A stretch of DNA of 64,000 nt from Amia ocellicauda (GCF_036373705.1 NC_089858.1:32280749-32344748); one strand, 5' to 3'. Shown: positions 12,592 to 24,272, counted from the first letter of the stretch. A program made the numbers and translations. The notes: generated by a model from the sequence alone, not told the origin.

Positions 12592-15500
12592 TTAACTCTC
12601 GTTGGCAGTGACTGGAATTGGGTTGACATAAGCGGCTCCTTCCACGTCCTCTGCCCGTTTCCTCCGCACCTCTGCAGGGGGGCGGGGAGGGGGGTTTTGG
12701 GGAGGCTGTTTGATGCTCTCACCCTGTCGTTCTTTGGTCTCTGTCTGGGGCAAGATGGGCTCCCAGTGCTCACCCCTGATGGCAGCCTGCTAGGACAAAC
12801 ATCAGTATATGTTAATAAACGGAAATACAAACGTATGCAACTGGCCCTGGAGACAATGGAGGACAAGATCGCAATCATGCCAGCCCAAACAAGCACCACG
12901 TTTTATACATTATCAAAAGTCTGGAGCAGTGACAGTGACTGTAACAGCCTTGTGTACACAATGATGTTACACCTTCATCTGCACAACTGTTACCTCTCCC
13001 ATTGCCAAGATGTCATTCTCAAAAGCCTAGAGTCTGCTAAACAGGAATGCTAGACACGTTGAACCCTGGTTGTTGTTGATCCCTGGTCCTGCACAGTTAT
13101 TGTCTTTGGTTTCTTTGGGCTTTCCAAGCCCTTAATAACTTAATTGACTCAATGATGGGGCTTAATTGGTCAAAGTTCCCAAGACTTCAAGCTGTCCAGG
13201 AAAGAGGTTGGATACCACTCATCTAAGGAAAGTGACACTCACCGCCAAGTAGATCAGACTGGCGATGCCCAAACTAACACAGCCCAGGACCGTGGGCAGA
13301 ATGAACCCTCCTGGCACTGAGAGACTGTGGGGAAGAGAACACGATGCAGGTCAAAAATGTTCACTTACTTTAATGTGAATTCCTAATACTTATAAGGCAG
13401 CACTGGAACACAGATCTATACATCTTCTTTGTGGTGGAGGAATAGCCACTTATAACACCCATTATCTATTGTCCAATGTAAATACAAAGGGCATTAATTG
13501 CTGTCTATGAAATGGAATAGTGTCTGTACTTCGACCTCCTCAGTATGCAGTGGATGTGTGGGAATTAGTGCAGTTACAGTTTGCTTTTCTATTCTAAACG
13601 GTTTCTATTTGTGCCACAAAAAATGTGCCTTAGAACTGATAACATCAATAGCATCTGTGAAAAGCTGCAGTTGTGTGTGCTAATGCTTTCAGACACTACT
13701 GATTATGTCCAGATAGAGTAGGAGAGAGAAATGAACAGAGCATGAACCAGAGCTTTTTAAATAAAGGTGTGGAGGAAGCTTCCTGGAAAATTATTCAAAA
13801 GCAATTTAGGATAAAAATCCCTTCCCGTAAGTGACAGCACAGTAGTGTATTGAGTAAGAAGTATTACAAACTTGCCATCAATCGGCGAGGGATTCTGTTA
13901 CAGTATTACATAAACATAAAGAGGCATTAAAATGTATTACAGATCACACACTGACTGAGTGTAACTTACACAGCATGTAGTACAGCTCTGACATAGTAGT
14001 TCTTAGTGACTGGGCCAAATGCCTTCACACAAACGGTCAGACACTGCTGACCCCTGAAAATAATTTTAAAGAAGCCATGTTAGATTTTTAAACATGAACT
14101 AGACATAAAATAGATACATAAAAAAACCCTCAAATTTTAGAAAAAGACTTACACAATAGTGTTTATCTCACACTTCAGTCATTGGAGTTTTTTTGTTTAA
14201 GGGCTGATCCTAGTTTCCTGTATATGTAGAAAGCTATTTATTTCTTTATTTTAATAAATGTGAGACCTATTAGCAGACTACTGGGGAGAAGATCAGCTGG
14301 AAGTCCTATCAGGCGCTAATACTAACACTTTTTCTCTTCTGTGTCAGGACAATTGGCAAATCGCGGCCAGCACATCCTTGGGTTATGCAACCAGAGACTT
14401 TGTCGTCTATCTCACTTCAGTTTCTACACACACCACTCTTATAGAAAAATAGGGTTTACAAATATACAGTCTAAGTAACATGCCTTTCATTTCACTTCTC
14501 ATTGTTCAAATTCAGTTATAAAAGGACATAGGGGTGCTTCATGCTATGCTGCATGTGTGTGAACTTCACTCACGTCCTCTCCATGCTGGTGCCCTTGTTC
14601 AGCCTCTTGCCCCGCGGGTACTCCAGAAGGCAGATGAACACGCCCGCCGCACTGTGCTGCCAGTCAAGGAGTATAGCAATGCCACACAGCTATTCCACCA
14701 GCTCAGTTACACAGGACTGGGGAGTGCTTATATGAGGAGTGTCAGACCCCAGTCCTGGGGGGCCACAGTGTCTGCTGGGTTTCGTTCCAGCCCAGCCCTC
14801 TGCTCCTTAATTGGTCTAATTAAACAATTAACTGCATTAATTGAACACTGCTCTCCAGACTCTGAAATGTTCTGTGGGTTCAGTGTTTTGAGTCATCAAC
14901 AGATTGTACGGTATCAGCTATGAAAATACAATATACAAATGTAAGATAAGCCTACCTGCAAAAATAATGACATTAATTAAGTAATAGGGAGCTGCTGCTG
15001 GAACAAAAACCAACAGACACTGCAGCCACCTGGGACTGGAGTCTAAATATATAAAGCTGTTTTTCAGCAAAGAAATGAAGCATGAACTGTCTGAGTTAGT
15101 ACTTCACCTCACCGCAGACTTCATCTCATTATTTGTTGTCCTTCTGTGTCCAAAAATAGAAACTCTTTAGTTTTCAGTGGGAAACTGACTATTCTAACAT
15201 CATATTTTGGGGATTATGGTGTGGGTACCACCTAGATTATGAGTTTAATGTTACAACAGATGCACTCTCTCTCAACATGTTGATGGAGTAATGCTTTACA
15301 TTGGGGTAATACACTGTTCTTACCACAGCGACTCTGTTTTTTTATACAATACTTAAATGACACAAAACAGCTCACAGTCTCCTGCACAATTACTCTCCGA
15401 CAATAATTAGGAGTGTCGTTCCTGGACGTATAATGCCCAAAATGATCGTTCTTTTTACAATCAAGGATCTTGCCAGGCAGTGTTTATTCTGTGTAACCTA

Positions 15501-16549
15501 CAAGACAGTTTTACTACCTATACAGCAGTCTGATGTTATTTTAATTGCACGTCTTTCATCTCACACAGATTGTTATGGGCCATTCATAGATTTATAAAAG
15601 TCCAATGTTTAATCTGCAGATATATATACAGTTTTTACAGAGATGTGCAGTGTAAGAGGAACTTGTTTGATTAACTTTCTTCCAAAACAGTGCAACCAAG
15701 CAGGTTCACAAAGAATTTAGCTACGTGACTTCCTGCAGTGCTATTCTTAAGAGTACACATTTAACACCATGCACCACCGTCACCAAACAGTTTTGTAGGG
15801 ATCAGATCAGTTTTTGTACTGTATCTCAGTTTTGCTTGAACCACCATAGTTCAGAAAAGAGCCCAGGTGCAAGAGATGAGTATGTTATATATTATAAGTA
15901 TACTAAAACATACTTATAGTGTATAGAACTGAACTTCTCACTTATAACAGTTGCTTAGGTTCTCTCCTAAAAAGCTGTTTTGAGATCATCTGGCAGGATT
16001 ATTGTGTTAAAATGAAAGGATACACTCCGTAGGCGGCAAACTGCCATCCCCTGAACTGCCCAGCGACCCCAACAATGCCGCCGGTTAGCAGAACTGAAAC
16101 AGAGAAGTTTAAAATGGCAACTATTACAGCAACAAGCCTTCATGCAAGAAACACTGTGACATTAGCATCAGCCTGGACGGTAGACAGATAGAGGAAGTCC
16201 ACAAATAATACATGTAAAAGTGTTCAAACCCTTAAAACTGACACTGGCACATCACATAACATCAGACTAATCTAAGCGTGTGTAAGGATGTGTGACTTAT
16301 TTTCACCTATTCAATGATCACAGATTCTACACTTCGACGTCTATGCATTTAATTCATATTTTGGATGAAACTTGCTCAACCAGCAAATGGGAAACGATAG
16401 CAGCAGAATACGTCTGGGCACTAGATATTAAAATAATGTGTTAAAAGCGTCGTCTTTACAGTAAGTGCAGTAACTGTGTGAAGTGACTTACTGAGCCCCG
16501 CCGCTAGCGCCTGTTCATTCGCCCACATAGCCCACTCGATCTGCCCCAT
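12592..16549 (-). CDS. CYBA: Cytochrome b-245 light chain (p22-phox), copy 1, six exons
   Basis: p22-phox pairs with NOX proteins to form membrane flavocytochrome b558, which makes superoxide in phagocytes and other cells. Exons on the minus strand: 16492-16549, 16024-16093, 14574-14651, 13970-14053, 13243-13324, 12592-12786. All have GT/AG borders and compatible phases, giving 188 residues (human 195). The start MGQIEWAMWANEQAL is essentially the vertebrate consensus. Exon 3 has GVFICLLEYPRGKR and exon 4 has KNYYVRAVLH with His95, matching the human His94 region. Exon 6 carries the proline-rich QPPQNPPPRPP (151-161), which in mammals binds the p47-phox SH3 pair. The C-terminus has VNPIPVT. 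Ser148 stands where human has the regulatory Thr147. Coding sequence is identical to copy 2. The identification is firm; whether both copies are real loci is not. Confidence 0.96.
13059..13230. repeat. Probable SINE-like insert in CYBA intron 5
   Basis: The segment has the CCCTGGTCCTGCACAG... and ...TTAATTG... vocabulary of dispersed fish short repeats, ending near GGTTGGATACCACTCATC. It resembles, in part and inverted, the segment at 14740-14900. The same sequence lies at 36623-36794 in copy 2. Assignment is by appearance only. Confidence 0.35.
14740..14900. repeat. Probable SINE-like insert in CYBA intron 2
   Basis: Contains CCCAGTCCTGGGGGGCCACA, then TGCTCCTTAATTGGTC and several AATTAA blocks, a pattern I associate with interspersed repeats of non-teleost or early-branching ray-finned fish. 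It lies about 90 bp from the exon 3 acceptor. The copy 2 equivalent is at 38304-38464. Confidence 0.4.
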
Positions 16550-16830
16550 GCCAGCTATCCAGATGTCCAATCAAAAAAGAAAATCGTCGCAGTTCAGACC
16601 AAGACTACTCCTGCTTTGTGTTTTGTTATTTCACCCATATGATGCTTCCGTGCTGCAACCCTGTAGGTATTTGAAGGAGGAAGAAAAAGCACAAAAAATA
16701 CAGCTGCCTCCGCCTTGCGTCATTTCCGCCTGCTTTACATATGAGCACATGAACAATTTGCAGAAGTAAACCATTCTTCCTCCTTTCCTGCACAAAGACG
16801 TGTAGTTGACACTAGAATAAGTTAATCGCT
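16550..16830 (-). promoter_or_regulatory. CYBA copy 1 upstream region
   Basis: Lies immediately 5' of the CYBA start codon. Read on the minus strand it includes purine-rich ETS-type GGAA motifs (GGAAAGGAGGAAGA from about 16780-16795 and GGCGGAAATGAC near 16720). ETS factors such as PU.1 control phagocyte oxidase genes in mammals, so the motifs fit, but this is inference. Copy 2 (40114-40394) differs here by one base that I noticed (A at about 16676, T in copy 2). Confidence 0.35.
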
Positions 16831-17112
16831 ATGAAGTCTTAACTGGCTTCTGCACATTTGGTGAACGAATGCTCATTTAAGTGCTTTGAAACATTATTTA
16901 AATCTCTTGTAACATGTCACTAGCAGCAAGACTAAGAATGTATTCCCTATAATGCACAGATACACAGGTTTGACTATTTTTTGTTATATTATAGATGATG
17001 TTCTTATAGATCTACATTTCCTGCTTTTAAGCTTGCAATTCCAAACATCCACTACATTTCAGATATGGTTTGTGAGGCTACAGTACTGGGAACCACCCAC
17101 TAAGGGGAAACC

Positions 17113-18117
17113 GGCTCTAAGTCTTTTCATCACGCACACTTCATCACGGGGTACAGTTCATCACCAATTTGCATATTCATCAGCGTGTTGCATATTCATC
17201 AACAGTTTGCATATTAAGTTACACACTACACACCCACATGGTCTCTTTTGATTTAGATGAAATATTCCTTAATGTCCTACGATTTCAAAAAGACTGTTAT
17301 CAAATCCATCCTTGATGGCAGGTTTGGTCTTTATTTCTACTCTTTAATTTCACACACCCCTTAGTTCTAATGTTTTTGAACACTTTAATTTCCCCCCTTT
17401 TAATCGATGAATGCATCACTCAATGTGCAGTCAGTGTGAAGGAAGCTGTTTGCGTATGATCTAATATTCCAGTAATGCATATACTAGGGAGGAATACTTA
17501 CATGATATGAACCAGCATGTATAGATAATGTGCAGGGCACCAGGTGAATATTTGTAGTATTGGTTGTTGTATTAAATAATAATAATTAGTCGACAGAAAT
17601 GGGGAGGAAGGAGGGTGTTTAAAATAGGGCTATAACAATTATTGACGTGCTATATTTTACAACATTAAAAAGTGTATACATATTTTATTAAACTTGTATT
17701 AATCGAAATTTGAAATACATATTATTTTACTTTGTACTTTACACACCATGAAGCGCTTTGAAATGGTGCGCACATCCATGCAGAAAAAACGCTTTTCAGC
17801 AGGGCTGTCTGTGTTGCATTTAGCGGCCTGGCAGTGTCTTTATCCTGTGTGCCCAGGGGCAGAAGGGCGAGGGGCATCTTCAGTCCTGTATAGATGCTGA
17901 ATTGTAGTGCCAACAGCAGTCTAAACGCTACACCAGCAACCCAGCTAACACACAACGTCGTGGCATACATTTTTTTAAATTGGCCCATGGCACCCGTGAT
18001 TTTCACTAGGGCAACGCCTTTATCTTTAAGGGGTGTCTACAACACTTGCAGGTTTCGTGAGTTTTCATGAATGTATGAGCGTTTTAGGGGCATTAGAAAT
18101 TTTGGCGGAAGGAAAAT
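17113..18117. other. Copy-1-only interval past the duplication, no recognised gene
   Basis: The sequence diverges from copy 2 exactly after GGGGAAACC. It contains CATCA-rich direct repeats (17130-17210). A 94-codon minus-strand frame (17722-18006) has no motif I recognise. Confidence 0.5.
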
Positions 18118-18335
18118 ATATGGAGTGAATTCACTGTCAAAATTTGCGAGCACAGAAATACAACTTGTATGTGGAAAACTATACGTATGGTTTTTATTTT
18201 ACGCTTACAATTCAATTCTGCGCTCGTTCAATATCGTTTACATATTTGCAGTTTCGTTTACACATGTGCAGTTCTGTCTACACGCTCGCAATTCTTTTTG
18301 ACAGTTTTCACACGGAGTCAATAACCAACGTGTAG
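18118..18335. mobile_element. Possible MITE with imperfect terminal inverted repeats
   Basis: The left end contains TCACTGTCAAAATTTGCGAGC and the right end holds its near inverse around 18280-18310 (GCTCGCAATTCTTTTTGACA). The interior has short ACAYRTGCAGTT-like direct repeats. There is no coding capacity. No target duplication was identified, so the class is uncertain. Confidence 0.4.
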
Positions 18336-18759
18336 ATCAGGCATCCTAGATGATCATCGCACTATCGATCTCCATTCTCATCTAACATGGCTGACCACAC
18401 GGCAGCAGAGGGAGAGTCTATAAAAGCTTAACGTGGTTTGATGACAGAACTGACACTTTCCAAACTGTTACACAAACGATTGGATGTCGTGTTAAGCCCT
18501 TGCCAGATGTAATTGCGCTTAATGTTGAACTCACATGTTTTACTGTACTGTAACCAGTTATATTCAAACTTTATAAATAACAAGACTGGCACCACCCAGG
18601 CTGATAGACAAAATATGTATTGTTCAAATTGATATTAAAAGCAAAAGTATCTCGTTAAGCCTTGTTGTAGCCAAGTGTGAATTGTGCTTCATTGGAGATC
18701 GTTGGAGATCAGCATATTTGGACACTGTCTCCTTTGCCTTCGCTGACCCCTCGATAGAG

Positions 18760-19215
18760 AGTTCCACCGTCTCCCGAACGTCCAACCCAGGGTAATGGGA
18801 GCATCGCGGAGGACAGACTTCTCCTTGTCCTGGAGCTTCACCTGTGTCAGCTACACATTACATCTGGCTGCAATTGTAGCTGCGAGAAATTTCCCCATGT
18901 CCTTCGCCCCTTCTCGCAGCAAGTCATATAGGCGCTTACTAGCTCCATCTCCTCTATATCCGTCATAGACCAGCGCTCCCTCAGGCGTCCCGTCAGGTAA
19001 CCCATGTACAGGATCAAGATAGCCTGTGCGTTATTGGCCCGGACCGCTGAAGTTTCCGCAGAATACGCTTTCTTCAGCATAGTGTCCTGCATTGTTTATT
19101 AGGGCAAATCGGTTCTTTGCCCAATATAGCATTCGCCTGAACCAGCCTGGACACCGAGTCTCCTATCGGAGGAAAATATCCCAGTCCCGTCGCCTCCGCC
19201 CCCGGGAAACATCCT
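18760..19215 (-). pseudogene. Fragment of a DIRS-like retrotransposon (gag/RT linker region)
   Basis: The minus strand encodes [18 protein letters not shown], then CPNKQCRT, then [20 protein letters not shown] and EEMELVSAYM. The same order of motifs occurs on the plus strand at 59490-59880, inside the DIRS-like element. The fragment stops at about 19215, where it abuts an L2-like reverse transcriptase in the same orientation. Stops and a frame change break it. It is a non-functional piece of the same family. Confidence 0.7.
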
Positions 19216-20237
19216 CTTCCGCCGGAAAAAGAGGAGATCTGATTGGAGAGGTTGAGCTTGAGGTGGTGCGAGTGCATCCAGGCGGAAATGGCAGACAAGC
19301 AGGAAGAGATGCGTGAGGGGATGAGAGGGTCAGAAGAGGGAAAAGACAGGAAGATCTGGGCATCATCAGCGTAAAAGTGGTAGGAGAAACCATGGGAAGC
19401 GATGAGGGGGCCCAGGGAGCGAGTGTAGAGAGAGAATAGGAGCGGGCCCAGGACGGAGCTTTGGGGAACACCTGTGAGGAGAGGTTGAGGGGTGGATGAG
19501 GAGCCTCGCCATGTCACTTGGTAGGACCGGTCACTGAGGTAGGAGGAGAACCAGGTGAGAGCAGTCCCAGAGATCCCAAGGTCAGCGAGGCAGGAGAGGA
19601 GGATGGAGTGATCAATGGTGTCAAATGCTGCAGAGAGTTCAAGGAGGATGAGGACTGAGGAGAGGGAGGCTGCCCGAGCATGGCTGAGGGAGTCAGTGAC
19701 AGCCAGGAGAGCCGTCTCAGTGGAGTGAGCTGTGTGGAAGCTGGATTGCAGAGGATCAAGGAGTGAGTGTTGGGACAGAAAGTCCGAGAGCTGATGGTGG
19801 ACCGCCCGCTCGAGAGTCTTGGAGAGGAAGGGAAGTAGGGAGACAGGGTGGTAGTTCTGAGGAGAGGTGGGGTCAAGGGTTGGTTTCTTGAGCAGTGGGA
19901 TGACAGCAGCTTGTTTAAATGCAGAGGGGAAGAGAGGAGAGGAGTGAGGAGTTGAGGAGGGAGGAGATGAAGGGGAGAAGATCAGGAGCGGTTGCTTGGA
20001 AGAGACAAGAAGGGAGAGGGTCCAGGGCACACGTTGTGGGTTTGTGACAAAGGAGGAGAGCAGAAACTTCAGCATCTGAGAGATGTGAGAATGAAGAAAA
20101 GGAAGCTTGGTCGGTGGGAGGTTTCGGTGTGATGGGAGATGAGGGTGGAGTATTGAAGAGCCTGCGGATGTCTGCAATCTTGGAGGAGAAGAAGGAGGAG
20201 AATAATGATATATAATGATAAAGGTATTTGACCACAC
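19216..20237 (-). pseudogene. Reverse transcriptase fragment of a non-LTR retrotransposon (L2-like)
   Basis: The frame contains, in order, [67 protein letters not shown] and [11 protein letters not shown]. These are the finger and palm blocks of a LINE reverse transcriptase with a YADD active site. The wording fits the L2/CR1 side of the tree; L2 is my best guess. A frameshift near 19920 separates the upstream part ([17 protein letters not shown]). The usual G of GVPQGS is S. There is no endonuclease domain and no 3' end, and the frame runs directly into DIRS-like sequence. Confidence 0.8.
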
Positions 20238-20239
20238 AT

Positions 20240-20747
20240 CAGTATCGTGAACAGATACCTGTAAGTATTTAATCCAGCACTGTGATGGAGCAGCTTTAGT
20301 CTGTGCTCCCTAACTTCAGTTTAACTGTGATTAAATTAAAAGACTGACTGTACACGTACCAAACATGTATAAAATTGTTTAAAATGTGCATAGGAAAATG
20401 TGTATAAACAGTGTGTTTGCATAAATATACATTTTCCAATCCTATGCAATAGTTGGTATAGTTATACAGAAGACAATGATTGAGTTTGGCTGTACAACAC
20501 AGAGCAATTGTTTTGTTATAGAACCCATTGTTACTTTTATGTGAGCACAAGTGGGATGTAAGCGGTGCACACCTTCATTTATGCAAGTTTCTTATCATGA
20601 CAGAACAAAGGTTTGATGGATATACTTTATTGTTTGTTCATTTAAAAAAAAACATGTTTTTATAACATATGTAAACTTACTTCGATAGGAGACTCCTGAT
20701 ACATGCAGCTTCACAAGTTTCTTGTACTCTATTGTGGCAGGCACATA
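20240..20747. other. Interval with no recognised feature
   Basis: AT-rich sequence between the LINE fragment and a Tc1-like element. No exon, transposon end or RNA gene was seen. Confidence 0.5.
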
Positions 20748-21640
20748 CACCGATCAGCCATAACATTATGACCACCTGCCTAATATTGTGTAGGTCCCCC
20801 TTTTGCCACCAAAACAGCCCTGACCCATCGAGGCATGGACTCCACTAGACCTCTGAAGGTGTGCTGTGGTATCTGGCATCTAGATGTTAGCAGCAGATCC
20901 TTTAAATCCTGTAAGTTGTGAGGTGGGGCCTCCATGGATCAGACTTATTTGTCCAGCACATCCCACAGATGCTCGATTGGATTGAGATCTGGGAAATTTG
21001 GAGGCCAAGTCAACACCTTGAACTTGTGATTCATCAGACCAGGCCACCTTCTTCCATTGCTCCGTGGTCCAGTTCTGATGCTCACGTGCCCATTGTAGCT
21101 GCTTTCGGCAGTGGACAGGGGTCAGCATGGGCACCCTGACTGGTCTGCGGCTACGCAGCCCCATACACAACAAACTGCGATGCACTGTGTGTTCTGACAC
21201 CTTTCTATCAGAACCAGCATTCACTTTTTCAGCAATTTGAGCTACAGTAGCTCGTCTGTTGGATCGGACCACACGGGCCAGCCTTCACTCCCCACGTGCA
21301 TCAATGAGCCTTGGCCGCCCATGACCCTGTCGCCGGTTCACCGCTTTTCCTTTCTTGGATCACTTTTGATAGGTACTGACCACTGGAGACCAGGAACACC
21401 CCACAAGAGCTGCAGTTTTGGAGATGCTCTGACCCAGTCGTCTAGCCATCACAATTTGGCCCTTGACAAAGTCGCTCAGATCCTTACGCTGCCCATTTGT
21501 CCTGCTTCTAACACATCAACTTTGAGGACAAAATGTTCACTTGCTGCCTAATATATCCCACCCACTGACATGTGCCATAATAATGAGATTATCAGTGTTA
21601 TTCACTTCACCTCTCAGTGGTCATAATGTTATAGCTGATC
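20748..21640 (-). mobile_element. Internally deleted Tc1-like transposon, copy 2
   Basis: The left end CACCGATCAGCCATAACATT is intact and preceded by TA; the right end is the inverse, GGTCATAATGTTATAGCTGAT. The transposase remnant (frame 20880-21272 and the frame-shifted remainder to about 21460) shows the same internal junction (SDES directly followed by QVQG) as the copies at 1742 and 60983. It is a dead, non-autonomous copy. Confidence 0.88.
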
Positions 21641-21655
21641 CCACCAGAGCACATA

Positions 21656-22550
21656 CAGTTAGGTCCATAAATATTTGGACAGTGACACAATTGTCATCAT
21701 TTTGGCTCTGTACGCCACCACAATCGATTTGAAAGGAAACAATCAAGATGTGACTTTCATCTTCAATTTGAGGGTAGTTACATCCAAATTGGGTGAACGG
21801 CGTAGGAATTACACCCATTTGTATATGTGATCCACACAATTTTAAGGGCTCAAAAGTAATTGGACAATTGTCTGCTCAGCTGTCTCAGCTGTTCCATGGC
21901 CAGGTGTGTCATTCCCTCATTAGTTCAATTACAGGTAAGCAGATAAAAGGTCTAGATTTGATTTCAAGTGTGGCATTTGCATGTGGCATCTGTTGCTGTT
22001 AACCCTCAATATGAAGTCCAAACAGCTGCCACTGTGAGTGAAACAAGTCATCATTAGGCTGAGAAATAAAAACAAACCAATCAGAGAGATAGCAAGAACA
22101 TTAGGTGTGGCCAAATCAACTATTTGGTGCATTCTTAAAAAGAAAGAACGCACTGGTGAGCTCAGGAACACCAAAAAGCCCGGAAGACCATGGAAAACAA
22201 CTGTGGTGGATGACCGAATAATTATTTCCCTGGTGAAGAAAAAAACTTTACAACAGATGGCCAGAACAAGAACACCCTCCAGCAGGTAGGCGTATCTGTG
22301 TCAAAGTCAACAGTCAAGAGAAGACTTCATTTACCATAAGATGGAAACAAGAAGCAGGAAGACCAGATTAGAGTTTGCCAAAAAAACATCTAGAGAACCC
22401 TGTACAGTTCTGGAACAACATCCTATAGACAGATGAGACGAAAATCAACTTGTACCAGAATGATGTATGGAGAAGGGAAGGAACTGCTCATGATCCGAAG
22501 CATACCACCTCATCTGTGAAGCATGTGGTGATGTCTATGTGTTCCAGACA
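21656..22550 (+). mobile_element. 5' fragment of a second Tc1-like family
   Basis: Begins after TA with CAGTTAGGTCCATAAATATT, a terminal repeat I recognise from fish Tc1-like elements. A frame at 22038-22289 gives a transposase N-terminus with two helix-turn-helix motifs (NKPIREIARTLGVAKSTIW and a following KPGRPWKTT hinge), then decays. The right end is lost; sequence passes into unit B near 22550. Confidence 0.8.
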
Positions 22551-23051
22551 TAGGTGTGTGCTAGTTAGGTTTGTCATGGGGGGTGTGTTTATTTATTATT
22601 TTTTATTGTTCAGCTTTGAAGCACGTGTGCTAAACGTTTAAAGTAAATATATTATTCTCAAAGGATATGGGTGGATTCGGCGGTGTTGACAATCTCCTAA
22701 GTGGTGCCCGTGACAAGAGGGTTCATGTGAATAGAGAATATGTGGGACCTTGGCTTTCGGATCAAGACGATTAATAAGCTTGTGAGGGTGCGATTGAAGA
22801 GAAACAGACAATTGTTTCAGACATTGACAGGCAATCCAGTGGACCACTGTTTGACAGGTTTACAAGAGCTGGGTTTAATTAACAGGCTCGTCAGTACTTT
22901 TTTTGATTGACAGATTCGTTGGTGGTGTGTTTGGAATCTTAATGTTTTTCACATAAATCTGTATTATTGAGCAGCGTGAGAGGCATGTTGGGCAGAGTGC
23001 GTAATGATTGATAGGAGCACATACAGGGAGAGAGTGTTACATGTATATATA

Positions 23052-24272
23052 CACTCATCTAAAGGATTATTAGGAACACCATACTAATACTGTGTTTGAC
23101 CCCCTTTCACCTTCAGAACTGCCTTAATTCTACGTGGCATTGATTCAACAAGGTGCTGAAAGCATTCTTTAGAAATGTTGGCCCATATTGATAGGATTGC
23201 ATCTTGCAGTTGATGGAGATTTGTGGGATGCACATCCAGGGCACGAAGCTCCCGTTCCACCACATCCCAAAGATGCTCTATTGGGTTGAGATCTGGTGAC
23301 TGTGGGGGCCAGTTTAGTACAGTGAACTCATTGTCATGTTCAAGAAACCAATTTGAAATGATTCGACCTTTGTGACATGGTGCATTATCCTGCTGGAAGT
23401 AGCCATCAGAGGATGGGTACATGGTGGTCATAAAGGGATGGACATGGTCAGAAACAATGCTCAGGTAGGCTGTGGCATTTAAACGATGCCCAATTGGCAC
23501 TAAGGGGCTTAAAGTGTGCCAAGAAAACATCCCCCACACCATTACACCACCACCACCAGCCTGCACAGTGGTAACAAGGCATGATGGATCCATGTTCTCA
23601 TTCTGTTTACGCCAAATTCTGACTCTACCATCTGAATGTCTCAACAGAAATCGAGACTCATCAGACCAGGCAACATGTTTCCAGTCTTCAACTGTCCAAT
23701 TTGGGTGAGCTTGTGCAAATTGTAGCCTCTTTTTCCTATTTGTAGTGGAGATGAGTGGTACCCGGTGGGGTCTTCTGCTGTTGTAGCCCATCCGCCTCAA
23801 GGTTGTACGTGTTGTGGCTTCACAAATGCTTTGCTGCATACCTCGGTTGTAACGAGTGGTTATTTCAGTCAAAGTTGCTCTTCTATCAGCTTGAATCAGT
23901 CGGCCCATTCTCCTCTGACCTCGAGCATCAACAAGGCATTTTCGCCCACAGGACTGCCGCATACTGGATGTTTTTCCCTTTTCACACCATTCTTTGTAAA
24001 CCCTAGAAATGGTTGTGCGTGAAAATCCCAGTAACTGAGCAGATTGTGAAATACTCAGACCGGCCCGTCTGGCACCAACAACCATGCCACGCTCAAAATT
24101 GCTTAAATCACCTTTCTTTCCCATTCAGACATTCAGTTTGGAGTTCAGGAGATTGTCTTGACCAGGACCACACCCCTAAATGCATTGAAGCAACTGCCAT
24201 GTGATTGGTTGGTTAGATAATTGCATTAATGAGAAATTGAACAGGTGTTCCTAATAATCCTTTAGGTGAGTG
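23052..24272 (-). mobile_element. Tc1-like transposon, 1221-bp DD36E family, copy 2 (intact frame)
   Basis: Terminal repeats are CACTCATCTAAAGGATTA at the left and its inverse at the right, with one mismatch. The TA target duplication is at 23050-23051 and 24273-24274. Unit A has the uninterrupted equivalent site near 1190-1205, so this is a clean insertion after the units duplicated. Confidence 0.97.
23084..24124 (-). CDS. Tc1-like transposase, 346 residues, intact
   Basis: Cut-and-paste transposase acting on the flanking 28-30-bp terminal repeats. The N-terminus has a helix-turn-helix (about 22-42, LSISQSAQLLGFSRTTIS) and a second DNA-binding half to about residue 115. The catalytic core shows Asp155 in WSDESRF, a glycine-rich box GGGGVMVWGMFS, Asp246 in QQDNAPCH and Glu283 in [10 protein letters not shown]. 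There are 36 residues between the last two, so DD36E rather than the classical DD34E. It ends AVLKVKGGQTQY. It differs from the 40770 copy at about four residues (for example Pro141, His150). All triad residues are present and no stops occur, so activity is possible but untested. Confidence 0.95.
   Translation of the reverse strand: MGKKGDLSNFERGMVVGARRAGLSISQSAQLLGFSRTTISRVYKEWCEKGKTSSMRQSCGRKCLVDARGQRRMGRLIQADRRATLTEITTRYNRGMQQSICEATTRTTLRRMGYNSRRPHRVPLISTTNRKKRLQFAQAHPNWTVEDWKHVAWSDESRFLLRHSDGRVRIWRKQNENMDPSCLVTTVQAGGGGVMVWGMFSWHTLSPLVPIGHRLNATAYLSIVSDHVHPFMTTMYPSSDGYFQQDNAPCHKGRIISNWFLEHDNEFTVLNWPPQSPDLNPIEHLWDVVERELRALDVHPTNLHQLQDAILSIWANISKECFQHLVESMPRRIKAVLKVKGGQTQY

Larger units (their letters stand above)
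9006..17112. repeat. Segmental duplication, copy 1 (contains CYBA)
   Basis: Begins TCGCCAGCCACAGGCTGC and runs to AAGGGGAAACC; the matching copy is at 31126-40676. From about 12480 to 17112 the two copies are offset by a constant 23564 bases with almost no mismatches. Between 9006 and 12480 they differ by point changes, CA and C tract lengths, an 11-bp insertion and larger indels. Copy 1 lacks the Tc1-like element at 33748 and about 230 bp found at 35255-35490. Non-gene parts (9006-12480) hold a CA run (10016-10045), a C run (10571-10585) and nothing coding that I recognise. Confidence 0.95.

Noticed and set aside
12559-13053. 164-codon plus-strand frame, repeated at 36123-36617
   Set aside because: It is the antisense of CYBA exon 6 and adjoining intron; the minus-strand exon with the p22-phox C-terminus explains the sequence.
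14534-14923. 129-codon plus-strand frame, repeated at 38098-38487
   Set aside because: Antisense of CYBA exon 3 plus a SINE-like insert; conserved only because the whole block is duplicated.
17722-18006. 94-codon minus-strand frame in the copy-1-only interval
   Set aside because: No recognisable motif or splice context; not enough support for a gene call.
19163-19471. Several overlapping minus-strand frames besides the RT frame
   Set aside because: They are alternate frames of the LINE reverse transcriptase; some reflect frameshifts, none is a separate gene.
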